A DNA stretch of 64,000 bases from Actinomycetes bacterium. GTDB taxonomy: Bacteria > Actinomycetota > Actinomycetes > S36-B12. Each line of letters starts with the position of its first letter. Positions within the stretch are counted from its first letter, which is position 1. Under the pieces are notes generated by a model. It saw only the letters and a list, made by a program, of their open reading frames with translations, had not been told where the DNA came from and searched no databases. The translations under genes were made by a program, and so were the position numbers. Positions 1-8,611 of the stretch are shown one piece after another. The stretch is taken from positions 1-64,000 of the forward strand of contig JAHECS010000010.1 of the NCBI GenBank assembly GCA_024641635.1, given 5' to 3'.

Positions 1-1192
1 GCTTCTTGGCCTTGCCCTCACCGTTGATGATCATCTGGACGCCCAGCGTCAGAACGGAGTACGGATCCTGGGCGTTGCCGGTCGCACGGCACACGGTGAG
101 CTGCGCATGGCCGCCGTGGTCGTCCGGAGGGATGACGACGTCGCCTCCGGCGCAGTCGTCGTCCCAGACGGCCTGGCCCTCTTCCGTCCAGTTGAGTCCG
201 GGATAGCTGGCCTTGCCGTTCGGGTGGGCCAGCGGGGGGATGATGTTGCCCCAGGTCTCGTCGGGGTGGACGCCGATCACGGGGGAGCTGGCCGGACCGG
301 TGGGCTTGGCCGAACCTTCGCCGTTGATGATCGACGTCGTCATGTACGGGGCCAGCGCATACGGCGCGTTGGCGTCACCCATCGCCAGGCACACCCGCAC
401 CGTGCCGCCCTCACCGTGGGTGCCCTCCTGGTGGGTGCCCTCGTCCGTGCCGTCCTCTCCGCCGGCGCCCTCGTCGGTGCAGCCGGCGTCCCAGATCGCC
501 TGGCCCTCATCGGTCCAGTTGAGCCCGGGGTAGCTGCCCTCGCCGTTCGGGTGCGAGAGGCTCGGAATGATGTTGCCCCAGGGCTCGGCGGGGTAGACGC
601 CGATCACGGGGCTGCTGGCCGGACCCGCATGCTGAGGCGCGCCCTCGCCAGTGATGATCTTCGTGATGCGCTCGTTGGCTGCCCTGTACGGATCGTCGAT
701 GTCGCCCGTCGCCAAACAGATGCGCACTTCAGCTTCATCGCCGGGTGCGCCTTCGTCCGTGCCTTCCTGGGTGCTGTCGTGTCCGTGCGAGTCCTCCTCG
801 CCGCCCTCGGCAGCAGGGGCCTCATTCACGACCGGGACCGGAGGCCCACGGGCATCGGATCCCTCGACCGTGGTCATCGTGTCACCGGGCGGTGCACCTT
901 CGAGTGCACCCTCATCCAGCGCGACGGCGTCGCCGATGTCCGGTGACGATGGCGTCGTGGAGTTGTCGGAGTCGCCGAGCTCGTCCGTGGGGTGCGGCTC
1001 GTCGATGAGCGGCGCTGAACTGCTGGTCTGCTGGTCGTCGAGGGCGCTCGATGCAGCCGCGGCCCCGGCGTTCAAGGCGGTGAGCCCGGCGACCACCAGA
1101 ACGAGCGAGACGAGGGCGGCCAATAGGTGCCGCACGATGTCGACTCGAGAGCGAGATGACCTGTCCAGGCGCTTTCCGGAATGTCGATTCAT
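1..1192 (-). CDS. Secreted modular repeat protein (partial, runs off left edge)
   Basis: This gene is absent from the ORF track because its stop lies beyond base 1. Reading from the ATG at 1192 gives at least 397 open codons. A basic N-terminus (MNRHSGKRLDRSSRSR) precedes a hydrophobic segment at about residues 20-48 ending in small residues, so it is a likely Sec signal peptide. An acidic, Gly/Ser-rich linker follows to about residue 155. Modules of about 85 residues then repeat: each starts with VCLATGD-like plus PY, passes through GPASSPVIGV and GNIIP, and ends with SYPGLNWT and a Cys. Two full modules and the start of a third are visible, joined by Glu/Gly/His-rich linkers. The C-ATG-PY opening and IIP core resemble the ICHATGS-PY/DIIP repeat of many actinobacterial surface proteins. 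Function is unknown; a surface or matrix role is inferred. Confidence 0.85.
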   Translation of the reverse strand, partial: MNRHSGKRLDRSSRSRVDIVRHLLAALVSLVLVVAGLTALNAGAAAASSALDDQQTSSSAPLIDEPHPTDELGDSDNSTTPSSPDIGDAVALDEGALEGAPPGDTMTTVEGSDARGPPVPVVNEAPAAEGGEEDSHGHDSTQEGTDEGAPGDEAEVRICLATGDIDDPYRAANERITKIITGEGAPQHAGPASSPVIGVYPAEPWGNIIPSLSHPNGEGSYPGLNWTDEGQAIWDAGCTDEGAGGEDGTDEGTHQEGTHGEGGTVRVCLAMGDANAPYALAPYMTTSIINGEGSAKPTGPASSPVIGVHPDETWGNIIPPLAHPNGKASYPGLNWTEEGQAVWDDDCAGGDVVIPPDDHGGHAQLTVCRATGNAQDPYSVLTLGVQMIINGEGKAKK

Positions 1193-1372
1193 GGTTGCCC
1201 CCAACCGAGTAGTGCGATCCGTCACTTCGATCATGACGCCGTCCGCAGGTGGGTCGCGTCGTCACCGAATCCAGACTTCGTTCAGGACGTGCAATGTCCA
1301 TCCATGGATCTCCGGAGGCCCCGAATCCCGCTTGCGCTGACTCACACTCGAAGGAGGAGATGGAGGTACCCC
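1193..1372. promoter_or_regulatory. Divergent intergenic region
   Basis: This gap separates the divergent secreted repeat protein and the DUF2202-like gene, so both promoters should lie here. I found no convincing promoter box. A purine-rich AAGGAGG and a second GGAGG (about 1352-1366) precede the ATG at 1373 and fix that start. Confidence 0.4.
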
Positions 1373-2233
1373 ATGACTGGATCCGTGCTCCTCACACGCA
1401 GACTCACGGCCGCGGCTGCCGCGGTCATGCTCTCGTTCCCGGTCCTTGCGCCCGCTGCCGCGGCAGTGCCCGACGCCTCGTCGGTGACACCCCAGGTCGC
1501 CGCGGCGCTTGTGGCTGCAACCGTGAACGAGAAGCTGGCCCACGACGTCGACGTCTCGTTGAGTGGTCGCTACGACCTGCCGATCTTCGGCAATGTGGCA
1601 ACGAGCGAAGGCCGGCACCTCGATGCCATGCGAGCGCTGCTGGCGAAGCACGGCATCGCCGATCCCACCGTCGGTGACGCGGCGGGGCGCTTCGACGATG
1701 CCGCGACGCAGCAGCTTCACGACGAGCTCGTGGCACGGGGGGCGGTGTCGCTGATCGGAGCGCTCGAGACGGGCGCCCGGATCGAGCGCCTGCTCATTGA
1801 CGGCCTGAACCGCGCGGCGGGGCTGGATCTTCCGCGTAGCGGCGACAATGTCGTCGCCAACCTCCTCGAGGGCTCGCGGAGTCATCTGGCCGCGTTCGAA
1901 GGCGCTCTCGCTCAGGCGGTCGCCGCGGCGCCCACGCTTGATGCCACCCGGATCATGCAGATGGCCCGGGTTCACGCCCCGCGGAGCGGTCGGTACCAGG
2001 CTGGCGCCACCCTCGTGCTGGCCAGGAGTCCGGTGCGCACCGACGCCGGCGTCACGGTCCGGTGGCGCGCGACCGTCAAGTCGCGGGCGACCTGCCGAGT
2101 GGAGACGCGCGCGGGCCGTGCCACCGTCACGCTGCTGAAGCCCGGGACGTGCCGGGTCATCGGGTACGCGCCGGCACCGTCACCGGACGTCAATGCGTTC
2201 CGGGTGCAGCGCACCTACCGGGCCATCGAGTAG
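1373..2233 (+). CDS. Secreted DUF2202-like (ferritin-like) protein
   Basis: This predicted exported protein has 286 residues. The ORF track begins at 1181, but the ATG at 1373 has a Shine-Dalgarno (GGAGG, 6 nt spacing) and opens a clean signal peptide (basic MTGSVLLTRR, hydrophobic core, Ala-rich cleavage region near residue 31). The mature part carries NEKLAHDV, GRYDLPIFGNVATSE and RHLDAM, matching the helical ferritin-like DUF2202 pattern in which Glu and His line a possible metal site. The C-terminal 90 residues look like a small beta domain with two Cys (SRATCRVET, PGTCRVIGY). It is followed by a strong hairpin. The molecular role of DUF2202 proteins is not established. Confidence 0.7.
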   Translation: MTGSVLLTRRLTAAAAAVMLSFPVLAPAAAAVPDASSVTPQVAAALVAATVNEKLAHDVDVSLSGRYDLPIFGNVATSEGRHLDAMRALLAKHGIADPTVGDAAGRFDDAATQQLHDELVARGAVSLIGALETGARIERLLIDGLNRAAGLDLPRSGDNVVANLLEGSRSHLAAFEGALAQAVAAAPTLDATRIMQMARVHAPRSGRYQAGATLVLARSPVRTDAGVTVRWRATVKSRATCRVETRAGRATVTLLKPGTCRVIGYAPAPSPDVNAFRVQRTYRAIE

Positions 2234-2252
2234 ACAGCCTCGAGTCGAGAAA

Positions 2253-2290
2253 CAGATGAGGCCCCGGGCGATTGCCTGGGGCCTCATCTG
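2253..2290. terminator. Hairpin between convergent genes
   Basis: A perfect 13-bp inverted repeat (CAGATGAGGCCCC and its complement) with a 12-nt loop sits between the stop at 2233 and the converging small gene ending at 2327. There is no U tract. It probably serves as a bidirectional terminator. Confidence 0.7.
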
Positions 2291-2326
2291 GAGGACCGGC
2301 GTGGTGACGCCGGTCCTTCGACGCGT

Positions 2327-2494
2327 CTAGAGATTGCGGGAGAAGATCGCGTCGATCTCCTCGAGCTCCGAGGGGGTCATGGCGCTTGCGCGCTGACGGT
2401 CCCACTCGCGGTGGATGCTGCGGCGCCGGGCGGTCTCCTGATCGAAGACCTCGGAGCCGAACAATGATGCGAAGACCTTGCTGAACGGCTTCAC
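2327..2494 (-). CDS. Small conserved 55-aa protein
   Basis: This ORF is below the ORF-track cutoff. A GTG at 2494 opens a 55-codon frame beginning VKPFSKVFASLFGSEVF and ending IDAIFSRNL. The track's 104-aa ORF at 2190-2504 is a shadow in another frame. An AGGGGTGA-like purine stretch lies upstream. The sequence is charged and has no signal peptide; it contains RRRSIHREWDRQR and an acidic helix, MTPSELEEIDAIF. It is transcribed away from fbiC and converges on the hairpin at 2253-2290. I believe short proteins of this kind are widespread in actinobacteria but know of no function. Confidence 0.65.
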   Translation of the reverse strand: MKPFSKVFASLFGSEVFDQETARRRSIHREWDRQRASAMTPSELEEIDAIFSRNL

Positions 2495-2707
2495 GGAGGA
2501 TCACCCCTGTTGTTGTCGGTTCTGTTGGTGTCGTCCGGGGGTCTCCCTCGCGACATCACAATTGTGTCTCAGATTTGTCGCAGACGCAAACAAATATGAC
2601 GTGATGTGAGCAGGTTCACGCAAGATCTTGCAGTCCATGGGGGTGATTCGAACGGGGAGGGCGTGTGCGACGATGCTCGCGTCCCGGACGGCGTGAGGAG
2701 GCGCAGC
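2495..2707. promoter_or_regulatory. Divergent promoter region upstream of fbiC, with two palindromes
   Basis: This 213-bp gap is AT-richer than its surroundings around 2556-2612. It contains the 10-bp palindrome CACAATTGTG at 2557-2566 and the 12-bp palindrome GCAAGATCTTGC at 2620-2631. The second closely matches GCAAGTTCTTGC in the whiB1/dagK intergenic region, so a shared operator is possible. Confidence 0.45.
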
Positions 2708-5035
2708 GTGAGTGGCAGGCCCCGTCGCCGGATCACGTACTCCCCGAAGGTCTTCATCCCCCTCACGATGCTGTGCCGGGATCGCTGCGGCTACTGCACC
2801 TTCGCGCAGTCGCCCGCCCACCTGGCATCGGCCTACCTGCCCATCGAGGAGGTGCTGGCCGTCGCGAGGGCGGGCGCCGAGGCAGGCTGCCACGAGGCGC
2901 TCTTCACCCTGGGGGAGTTCCCGGAGGACCGCTACTCCGTGGCGCGGTCCTGGCTCGACGAGCACGGCTTCGCCTCGACCATCGACTATGTCGTGCACGC
3001 GGCGCAGCGGGTGCTGGACGAGACCGGCTTGCTGCCCCACGTCAATGCCGGCGCCATCGGTCGGGACGACCTCGCGCGGCTGCGGACGGTGTCGCCGAGC
3101 CAGGGCATGATGATCGAGACGCTCAATCCTGACCTTCCCGCGCATCGCGGTGCCCCCGACAAGGATCCGGAACGCCGGCTGGCGACCCTGCGCTGGGCGG
3201 GGGAGCTCGCGATCCCCTTCACGACGGGAATCCTCGTCGGCATCGGTGAGTCGCGCGCCGACCGTGTCGTGGCCCTCGAAGCCATCGCCTCGGCGCATGC
3301 GGACCACGGCCATGTCCAGGAGGTCATCGTCCAGAACTTCGTGCCGAAGGCAGGCACGCTCATGCGCGACCACCCGGCCTGCTCCCTGGACGAGCTCGTC
3401 GAGGCGATCGAGCTCGCCCGCGCGATCCTGCCGGACGACATCCACGTCCAGGCGCCGCCCAACCTCGTCGACGACCCCGGTGTGCTCCTGGACGCGGGGA
3501 TTGACGACTTCGGCGGGATCTCGCCGGTGACGGCGGACCACGTGAATCCCGAGCGTCCGTGGCCCCACCTCGACGTCCTTCGTGCCGCGGTCGAGTCGCG
3601 GGGCCTCGCGCTTGCCCCGCGGTTGACGGTCTATCCGGAGTTCGTCCGCGACCCGGACCGCTGGCTTGATGACAACGTCCGCTTCCCGGTCCTCGACCGC
3701 TCTGATGCCGAGGGAATGGGTCGCGACGATCCCGGGGCGGCGTTCCCGGAGCGCCACGAGGCGGCCGCCAACGTCGGAACGGGCGCCGAGGTCGTCCAGG
3801 TCGGCAGGCGCTCGACAGCGTGGTACTCGGGCGCGGATGTCGCGCCGCCGGTGCTCGTGCCCGGAGCAGCACAGGCGGGGACCGCAGTGACCGACGTCCT
3901 GGCCGGCGTGGCGCTCGGGCAGGAGCCGGGCGAGGCGGAGCTCGTCACGCTGTTCGGGGCGCGGGGTCCTGAGGTGGCGGCCATCGCTGAGTTCGCTGAC
4001 GGCCTTCGCCGCGACGTCGTCGGTGACGACGTCACCTATGTGCGCAACCGGAACATCAACTACACGAACGTCTGCACCTTCAAGTGCTCGTTCTGCGGCT
4101 TCTCCAAGGGCCCGCTCTCGCTGAACCTCCGCGGCAAGCCCTACCTGCTGTCGAATGACGAGATCGCCGATCGCGTCCGTGAGGCGGCGGAGTTGGGCGC
4201 GACCGAGGTCTGCCTTCAGGGCGGGATCCACCCGGACTTCGACGGTGACTACTACCTCGAGGTGTGTCGCACGGTGAAGTCCGCCGTTCCGGACATGCAC
4301 GTGCACGGCTTCACGGCACTGGAGGTGACCGAGGGGGCCCGACGACTCAGCGAGCCGCTGGACTCCTACCTGCGGCGGATGAAGGAGGCTGGGCTTGCCT
4401 CGCTCCCCGGCACGGCGGCGGAGATCCTCGACGACGAGGTCCGCGCGGTGCTCTGCCCTGACAAGATCACGACGGGTGAGTGGCTCGAGGCGCACGAGAT
4501 CGCTCATGAAGTGGGCCTGCGCTCCAACGTGACGATCATGTTCGGCAGCGTCGAGCGTCCCGTCCACTGGGCGCGCCACATCGTGCGGACCCGCGAGCTC
4601 CAGAAGCGCACCGGCGGGTTCACGGAGTTCGTCCCGCTCCCGTTCGTGCACATGGCGGCGCCGGTCTACCTGAAGCGACGGGCCCGGCGCGGACCGACCT
4701 GGCGCGAGACCGTCCTCATGCATGCCGTCGGACGCATCGGCTATCACGGCTGGATCGACAACATTCAGGCCTCCTGGGTCAAGCTCGGAGTCAGGGGCGC
4801 ACAACAGCTCCTGCAGGCCGGGGTGAACGACCTCGGCGGGACGCTGATGGACGAGAACATCTCCCGGGCGGCCGGAGCGACCCACGGCCAGGGCATCACC
4901 GAGGAGGAGCTGCGCGCCGTCGTGAACCCGCTCGGTCGCGGACTGAGGCAGCGCACGACCCTGTACGGGAGGCCCGAGGCGACGGGCACGTCGCCGCGAG
5001 ACGGCGAGAGCGTCTCCGTGGCGGCGTCGAGATAG
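2708..5035 (+). CDS. fbiC: FO synthase FbiC (CofG-CofH fusion)
   Basis: This enzyme makes 7,8-didemethyl-8-hydroxy-5-deazariboflavin (FO), the chromophore of coenzyme F420, from a pyrimidine derivative and tyrosine. Two radical-SAM domains are visible. The N-terminal CofG half has CRDRCGYC soon after SPKVFIPLT, and the C-terminal CofH half has CTFKCSFC after RNINYTNV. HDHVNPERPW-like and GGTLMDENISR segments are typical. I place the start at the GTG at 2708, where AGGAGG lies 5 nt upstream, giving 775 residues; the track start at 2606 would give 809. Either is shorter at the N-terminus than the roughly 850-residue mycobacterial protein. The rest of the F420 pathway is not in this window. Confidence 0.95.
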   Translation: MSGRPRRRITYSPKVFIPLTMLCRDRCGYCTFAQSPAHLASAYLPIEEVLAVARAGAEAGCHEALFTLGEFPEDRYSVARSWLDEHGFASTIDYVVHAAQRVLDETGLLPHVNAGAIGRDDLARLRTVSPSQGMMIETLNPDLPAHRGAPDKDPERRLATLRWAGELAIPFTTGILVGIGESRADRVVALEAIASAHADHGHVQEVIVQNFVPKAGTLMRDHPACSLDELVEAIELARAILPDDIHVQAPPNLVDDPGVLLDAGIDDFGGISPVTADHVNPERPWPHLDVLRAAVESRGLALAPRLTVYPEFVRDPDRWLDDNVRFPVLDRSDAEGMGRDDPGAAFPERHEAAANVGTGAEVVQVGRRSTAWYSGADVAPPVLVPGAAQAGTAVTDVLAGVALGQEPGEAELVTLFGARGPEVAAIAEFADGLRRDVVGDDVTYVRNRNINYTNVCTFKCSFCGFSKGPLSLNLRGKPYLLSNDEIADRVREAAELGATEVCLQGGIHPDFDGDYYLEVCRTVKSAVPDMHVHGFTALEVTEGARRLSEPLDSYLRRMKEAGLASLPGTAAEILDDEVRAVLCPDKITTGEWLEAHEIAHEVGLRSNVTIMFGSVERPVHWARHIVRTRELQKRTGGFTEFVPLPFVHMAAPVYLKRRARRGPTWRETVLMHAVGRIGYHGWIDNIQASWVKLGVRGAQQLLQAGVNDLGGTLMDENISRAAGATHGQGITEEELRAVVNPLGRGLRQRTTLYGRPEATGTSPRDGESVSVAASR

Positions 5036-5037
5036 GC

Positions 5038-6726
5038 ATGGCCTGGCCAGACGCGATCGCGGCCCTGCGTGAGAGGACGCTGCCACGGCGGTCCGACTAC
5101 GCGGGGCTGGCGAGCACCTGGCGCGGCGACCTGATCGCGGGCGCCACGGTCGGCGTCGTGGCACTGCCACTGGCGCTCGCCTTCGGCGTCACCAGCGGCG
5201 TGGGTGCGGCGGCCGGACTCATCACCGCGATCGTCGCCGGCGTCGTGGCGGCCATCTTCGGCGGATCGAACCTGCAGGTCTCCGGTCCCACGGGGGCGAT
5301 GGCGGTCGTCCTGGTCCCGATCGTGTCCCGGTACGGCGCCGAGGCAGTCGTGCCGGTGGCCATCATGGCCGGCGGGCTCGTCTTCGCGATGGGCGTGTCT
5401 GGCCTGGGTCGAGCGGTGTCGTACATCCCGTGGCCGGTGGTCGAGGGATTCACCGTCGGGATCGCGACGATCATCTTCCTGCAGCAGGTGCCGATGGCCC
5501 TCGGGGTTCCGCGGCCCGAAGGGGAGAACACCGCTCTGGTGGCCATCCGAGCCATCGGGGCCGCTGACGTCGCGACATCCGCGCCCGCACTGGCCATCGT
5601 CGCCCTCGTCGCCGTCGTCATGATCCTCCTCCCGCTCCTGCGCCGCACGGTCCCGGCCTCGATCATCGCCATCGCGATCGCGACCGGCATGGTCCTCTGG
5701 CTTGGCTGGAACGTCGACACGATCGGCGCGCTGCCCACCGGGCTGCCGGCACCTCACCTCCCCGTCCTCGACACGGCGACGACGAGCGCCCTCTTCTCGG
5801 CCGCCCTCGCCGTGGCTGCGCTCGCGGCGATCGAGAGCCTGCTGTCCGCCCGAGTCGCGGACGGAATGCTGGGCCGCTCCACGCTCAACCCGGACCGGGA
5901 GCTCGTGGGGCAAGGGCTGGCGAACGTCGCCAGTGGGATGTTCGGCGGCATGCCGGCAACGGGCGCCATCGCGCGCACGGCCGTCAACGTCAGGTCGGGC
6001 GGCCGCACGCGCGTCTCGGCGATCGTGCACTCGCTGCTGATCCTGGGAGTGGTGGTCTTCGCCGGGGCGGTCGTCGCGACCATCCCGCTCGCCGCCCTCG
6101 CGGGAGTCCTCATGGTCACGGCGGTACGCATGGTGGATCGGCGCACCGTCCTGGCCATTCTGAGGTCCACGAAGTCCGATGCGGCCGTGATGATCCTCAC
6201 GGCGGCCGCGACCATCGTCTTCGACCTCATCCTCGCGGTCGAGATCGGCATCGCGGTCGCCGCCGTGCTCGCCCTCCGTGCGCTCGCGAAGAGCAGCGGT
6301 GTCGAGCAGGAGCAGATGGCGGCCGCCAACCCCAGCGACGTCATCGCGGACAGCGAGGAGATCGCGCTGCTGCGGGAGCACATCGCCGTGTACCGACTCG
6401 ACGGCGCGCTCTTCTTCGGGGCTGCGCAGCAGTTCCTCGACGAGTTCACCCACATCGCCGACGTGCGGGTCGTCATCCTTCGCCTGGGCGGCGTGCGCGT
6501 CATCGATGCCAGCGGCGGGCACGCTCTCGACGAGATCATGTCGGGACTGCAGTCCCGCGGCATCACGGTTCTGCTGTGCGGCGTCGGATCTCGTCCGCGT
6601 CAGATCCTCGAAGCGCTCGGCGTGATGGCCGAGGTCGACGCGGCCCACCACGCGTTCGCCTCGCTCCCGGACGCGATCGAGCATGCCCACGGCCACGTCC
6701 GACGACACCTCGCGCCCCATGAGTGA
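5038..6726 (+). CDS. SulP family anion permease with STAS domain
   Basis: This is a 562-residue inner-membrane transporter of the SulP/SLC26 family, whose members move sulfate, bicarbonate or other anions. About ten to twelve hydrophobic segments span residues 30-410. They include the family signature near GVVALPLALAFGVTSGV and GGSNLQVSGPTGAM. A cytoplasmic STAS domain follows (about 440-550; RLGGVRVIDASGGHAL). It starts 2 nt after the fbiC stop, suggesting cotranscription, and its end overlaps the P450 start. Substrate cannot be assigned from sequence; bicarbonate or sulfate are equally possible. Confidence 0.9.
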   Translation: MAWPDAIAALRERTLPRRSDYAGLASTWRGDLIAGATVGVVALPLALAFGVTSGVGAAAGLITAIVAGVVAAIFGGSNLQVSGPTGAMAVVLVPIVSRYGAEAVVPVAIMAGGLVFAMGVSGLGRAVSYIPWPVVEGFTVGIATIIFLQQVPMALGVPRPEGENTALVAIRAIGAADVATSAPALAIVALVAVVMILLPLLRRTVPASIIAIAIATGMVLWLGWNVDTIGALPTGLPAPHLPVLDTATTSALFSAALAVAALAAIESLLSARVADGMLGRSTLNPDRELVGQGLANVASGMFGGMPATGAIARTAVNVRSGGRTRVSAIVHSLLILGVVVFAGAVVATIPLAALAGVLMVTAVRMVDRRTVLAILRSTKSDAAVMILTAAATIVFDLILAVEIGIAVAAVLALRALAKSSGVEQEQMAAANPSDVIADSEEIALLREHIAVYRLDGALFFGAAQQFLDEFTHIADVRVVILRLGGVRVIDASGGHALDEIMSGLQSRGITVLLCGVGSRPRQILEALGVMAEVDAAHHAFASLPDAIEHAHGHVRRHLAPHE

Positions 6727-8113
6727 GCATCGGCCCGCGAGCGACCCGGAACCGGGCCGTGCCTTCCTCGGGACCCCGGCAACGGCTCCGGGGCCGCTCG
6801 GGCCGCAGATGCTGCGCGCCTTCTCGGCTATCCGCGCCAACCCGCTCGAGTACCTGTCGACGGTGTGGCAGGAGTACGGCGACGTCGTCCAGTTCCCGAT
6901 CCCGCGACCGCCCAGCTATCTGGTCAACGATCCGGACGGCGTGCGGCGGGTGCTGGTCGGCAACGGGCGGGCGTACGGCAAGTCGACCATCCAGTACCGA
7001 TCCCTGTCCCTCGTGACCGGTGAGGGGCTGCTGGTCGCCGACACCGAGCCGTGGCGGCGGCAGCGGCCCCTCGTGCAGCCGGCATTCCACCACGAGACGC
7101 TCGATCACCTCGTCGGGCACGTGGACACCGCCGTCCAGCGGATCTTCGCCGACTGGGAGGGGCTGCCGCCGGGTGCGGCCGTCGACGTCGACGCGGCGAT
7201 GATGCACGGCGCCCTCGAGGTCGTCGGCCACGCGCTCTTCGGCACGGACCTGTCCGCCGACGCGGCACGGCTGGCGACCGCGACGCTGGCCGCGCTCGAC
7301 GTGGTCGTGGCCAGGGCCCGGGTGCCGGTCACGCCGCCGGGCTGGGTTCCGACGCCGGCCAATCGCAAGCTGCAGGGTGCGGTCCGCGAGCTCGACGATG
7401 CCGTGCGGCGGATGATGACGGCACGCCGCCGTGAGCCGGCCGAGGTCCCGAAGGACATGCTCGACCTTCTGCTGGCCTCCCACGACGACACTGGCGCGGG
7501 GCTGACCTCCTCCGAGGTCCGGGACCAGGTGGTCACGTTCATCGTCGCGGGACACGAGACCGTGGCCAGCGCCCTCACGTGGGCGTGGGCACTCCTCGGC
7601 GCCAATCCGCAGGTGCAGCGTGACCTGCAGGACGAGTCCGATTCGGTCCTCGGCGGGCGGCCGGCAACGTTCTCGGACTACGGGCGATTGCCCTTGGCGC
7701 GCGCGGTCTTCGACGAGTCGCTGCGCCTTTATCCACCGGCGTGGCTGATCACCCGCAGGTCGCGGGAGGCCGACGTCCTCGGGGGACGGGAGATCCCGGC
7801 CGGCTCCCTCATCATCCTGAGCCCGTGGCTGCTCCACCGCCACCCCGCCGTCTGGGCGGATCCCGAGTCCTTCACCCCGGACCGGTTCCTCAGCGGCAGG
7901 GCCGACCGCACGGCCTTCATCCCCTTCGGGGCCGGGCTGCGTCAGTGCATCGGGAAGGACTTCGCCTACGTCGAGGGCGTGCTCATGCTCTCGTCGATCG
8001 CGGGCCGGTTCCACCTGTCCTTCCCGGAGGGTGGGCGCCTGCCGAGGGCGGAGCCGCTCGTGACGGTGCGCCCGGTGGGCGGCCTGCCGATGCTCGTGAC
8101 GAACCGCACGTGA
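6719..8113 (+). CDS. Cytochrome P450
   Basis: This soluble P450 monooxygenase has 464 residues from the ATG at 6719, which overlaps the SulP stop by 8 bases; the track start at 6683 is an alternative. All landmarks are present: I-helix AGHETV (oxygen-activating AGxxT), K-helix ESLRLYPP (ExxR) and the heme loop FIPFGAGLRQCIGKDFA with the axial Cys. The redox partner is not encoded nearby. The overlap with the SulP gene suggests coexpression but gives no substrate clue. Family number and substrate cannot be given from sequence alone. Confidence 0.93.
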   Translation: MSEHRPASDPEPGRAFLGTPATAPGPLGPQMLRAFSAIRANPLEYLSTVWQEYGDVVQFPIPRPPSYLVNDPDGVRRVLVGNGRAYGKSTIQYRSLSLVTGEGLLVADTEPWRRQRPLVQPAFHHETLDHLVGHVDTAVQRIFADWEGLPPGAAVDVDAAMMHGALEVVGHALFGTDLSADAARLATATLAALDVVVARARVPVTPPGWVPTPANRKLQGAVRELDDAVRRMMTARRREPAEVPKDMLDLLLASHDDTGAGLTSSEVRDQVVTFIVAGHETVASALTWAWALLGANPQVQRDLQDESDSVLGGRPATFSDYGRLPLARAVFDESLRLYPPAWLITRRSREADVLGGREIPAGSLIILSPWLLHRHPAVWADPESFTPDRFLSGRADRTAFIPFGAGLRQCIGKDFAYVEGVLMLSSIAGRFHLSFPEGGRLPRAEPLVTVRPVGGLPMLVTNRT

Positions 8114-8125
8114 CGCGCGGACCCA

Positions 8126-8557
8126 TCAGCCCTGGGTGATGTACTCCATCAGGGCCTGACGTTCGCCCTCCAGCTCGCTGAGCCGGGTCTTGACCACGTC
8201 ACCGATGCTGACGATGCCGAGCAGCACCCCGTCCGGGTCCGTCACGGGGATGTGACGAATCCGCTTCTCGGTCATGACGTGCATGAGCTCGTCGACGTCA
8301 GCCTCGGGGGGTGCCGCGAAGACGTGGGTCGTCATGATCGACGCGACGGACCTGGTGAGGACGCCGGCACCCTCTGTCAGGGCGCGCACCACGTCGCGCT
8401 CGGACACGATCCCGGTGATGGTGCGGCCGTCAGCGGATACGACGAGGGCTCCCACTCGGTGCTCGGCAAGCATCGCGAGCAGGTCGGAGACAGTGGCGTC
8501 TGGCGTGACAGTGGCGACGAAATCGCCCTTGCCGGCGATGATCGTGGATAGTTTCAT
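8126..8557 (-). CDS. Tandem CBS-domain protein
   Basis: This 143-residue protein consists of two CBS domains, a fold that binds adenine nucleotides and usually gates another activity. Signatures are VSADGRTITGIVSERDVVRAL in the first CBS and VTDPDGVLLGIVSIGDVV in the second. The ATG at 8557 has GGAGG 5 nt upstream, so I prefer it to the GTG two codons earlier in the track. It lies 54 nt downstream of hisN on the same strand and converges on the P450 gene with a 12-nt gap and no terminator. Its partner is unknown. Confidence 0.88.
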   Translation of the reverse strand: MKLSTIIAGKGDFVATVTPDATVSDLLAMLAEHRVGALVVSADGRTITGIVSERDVVRALTEGAGVLTRSVASIMTTHVFAAPPEADVDELMHVMTEKRIRHIPVTDPDGVLLGIVSIGDVVKTRLSELEGERQALMEYITQG

Positions 8558-8611
8558 AGGCACCTCCGCGGTCGTCGAGGGCCTTCATCGTCCCGTCCGG
8601 GCGTGGCTTTG

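Noticed and set aside
107-946. Plus-strand 279-aa ORF and other plus ORFs at 6-1340
   Set aside because: They are antisense shadows of the open minus-strand frame that starts at 1192 and encodes a signal peptide and repeated modules.
2501-5170. Minus-strand 889-aa ORF opposite fbiC
   Set aside because: High-GC shadow; the plus strand encodes FbiC with both radical-SAM motifs, and the minus frame shows no domain.
8577-8611. Terminator between hisN and the CBS gene
   Set aside because: I found no inverted repeat long enough; the two genes may be cotranscribed.
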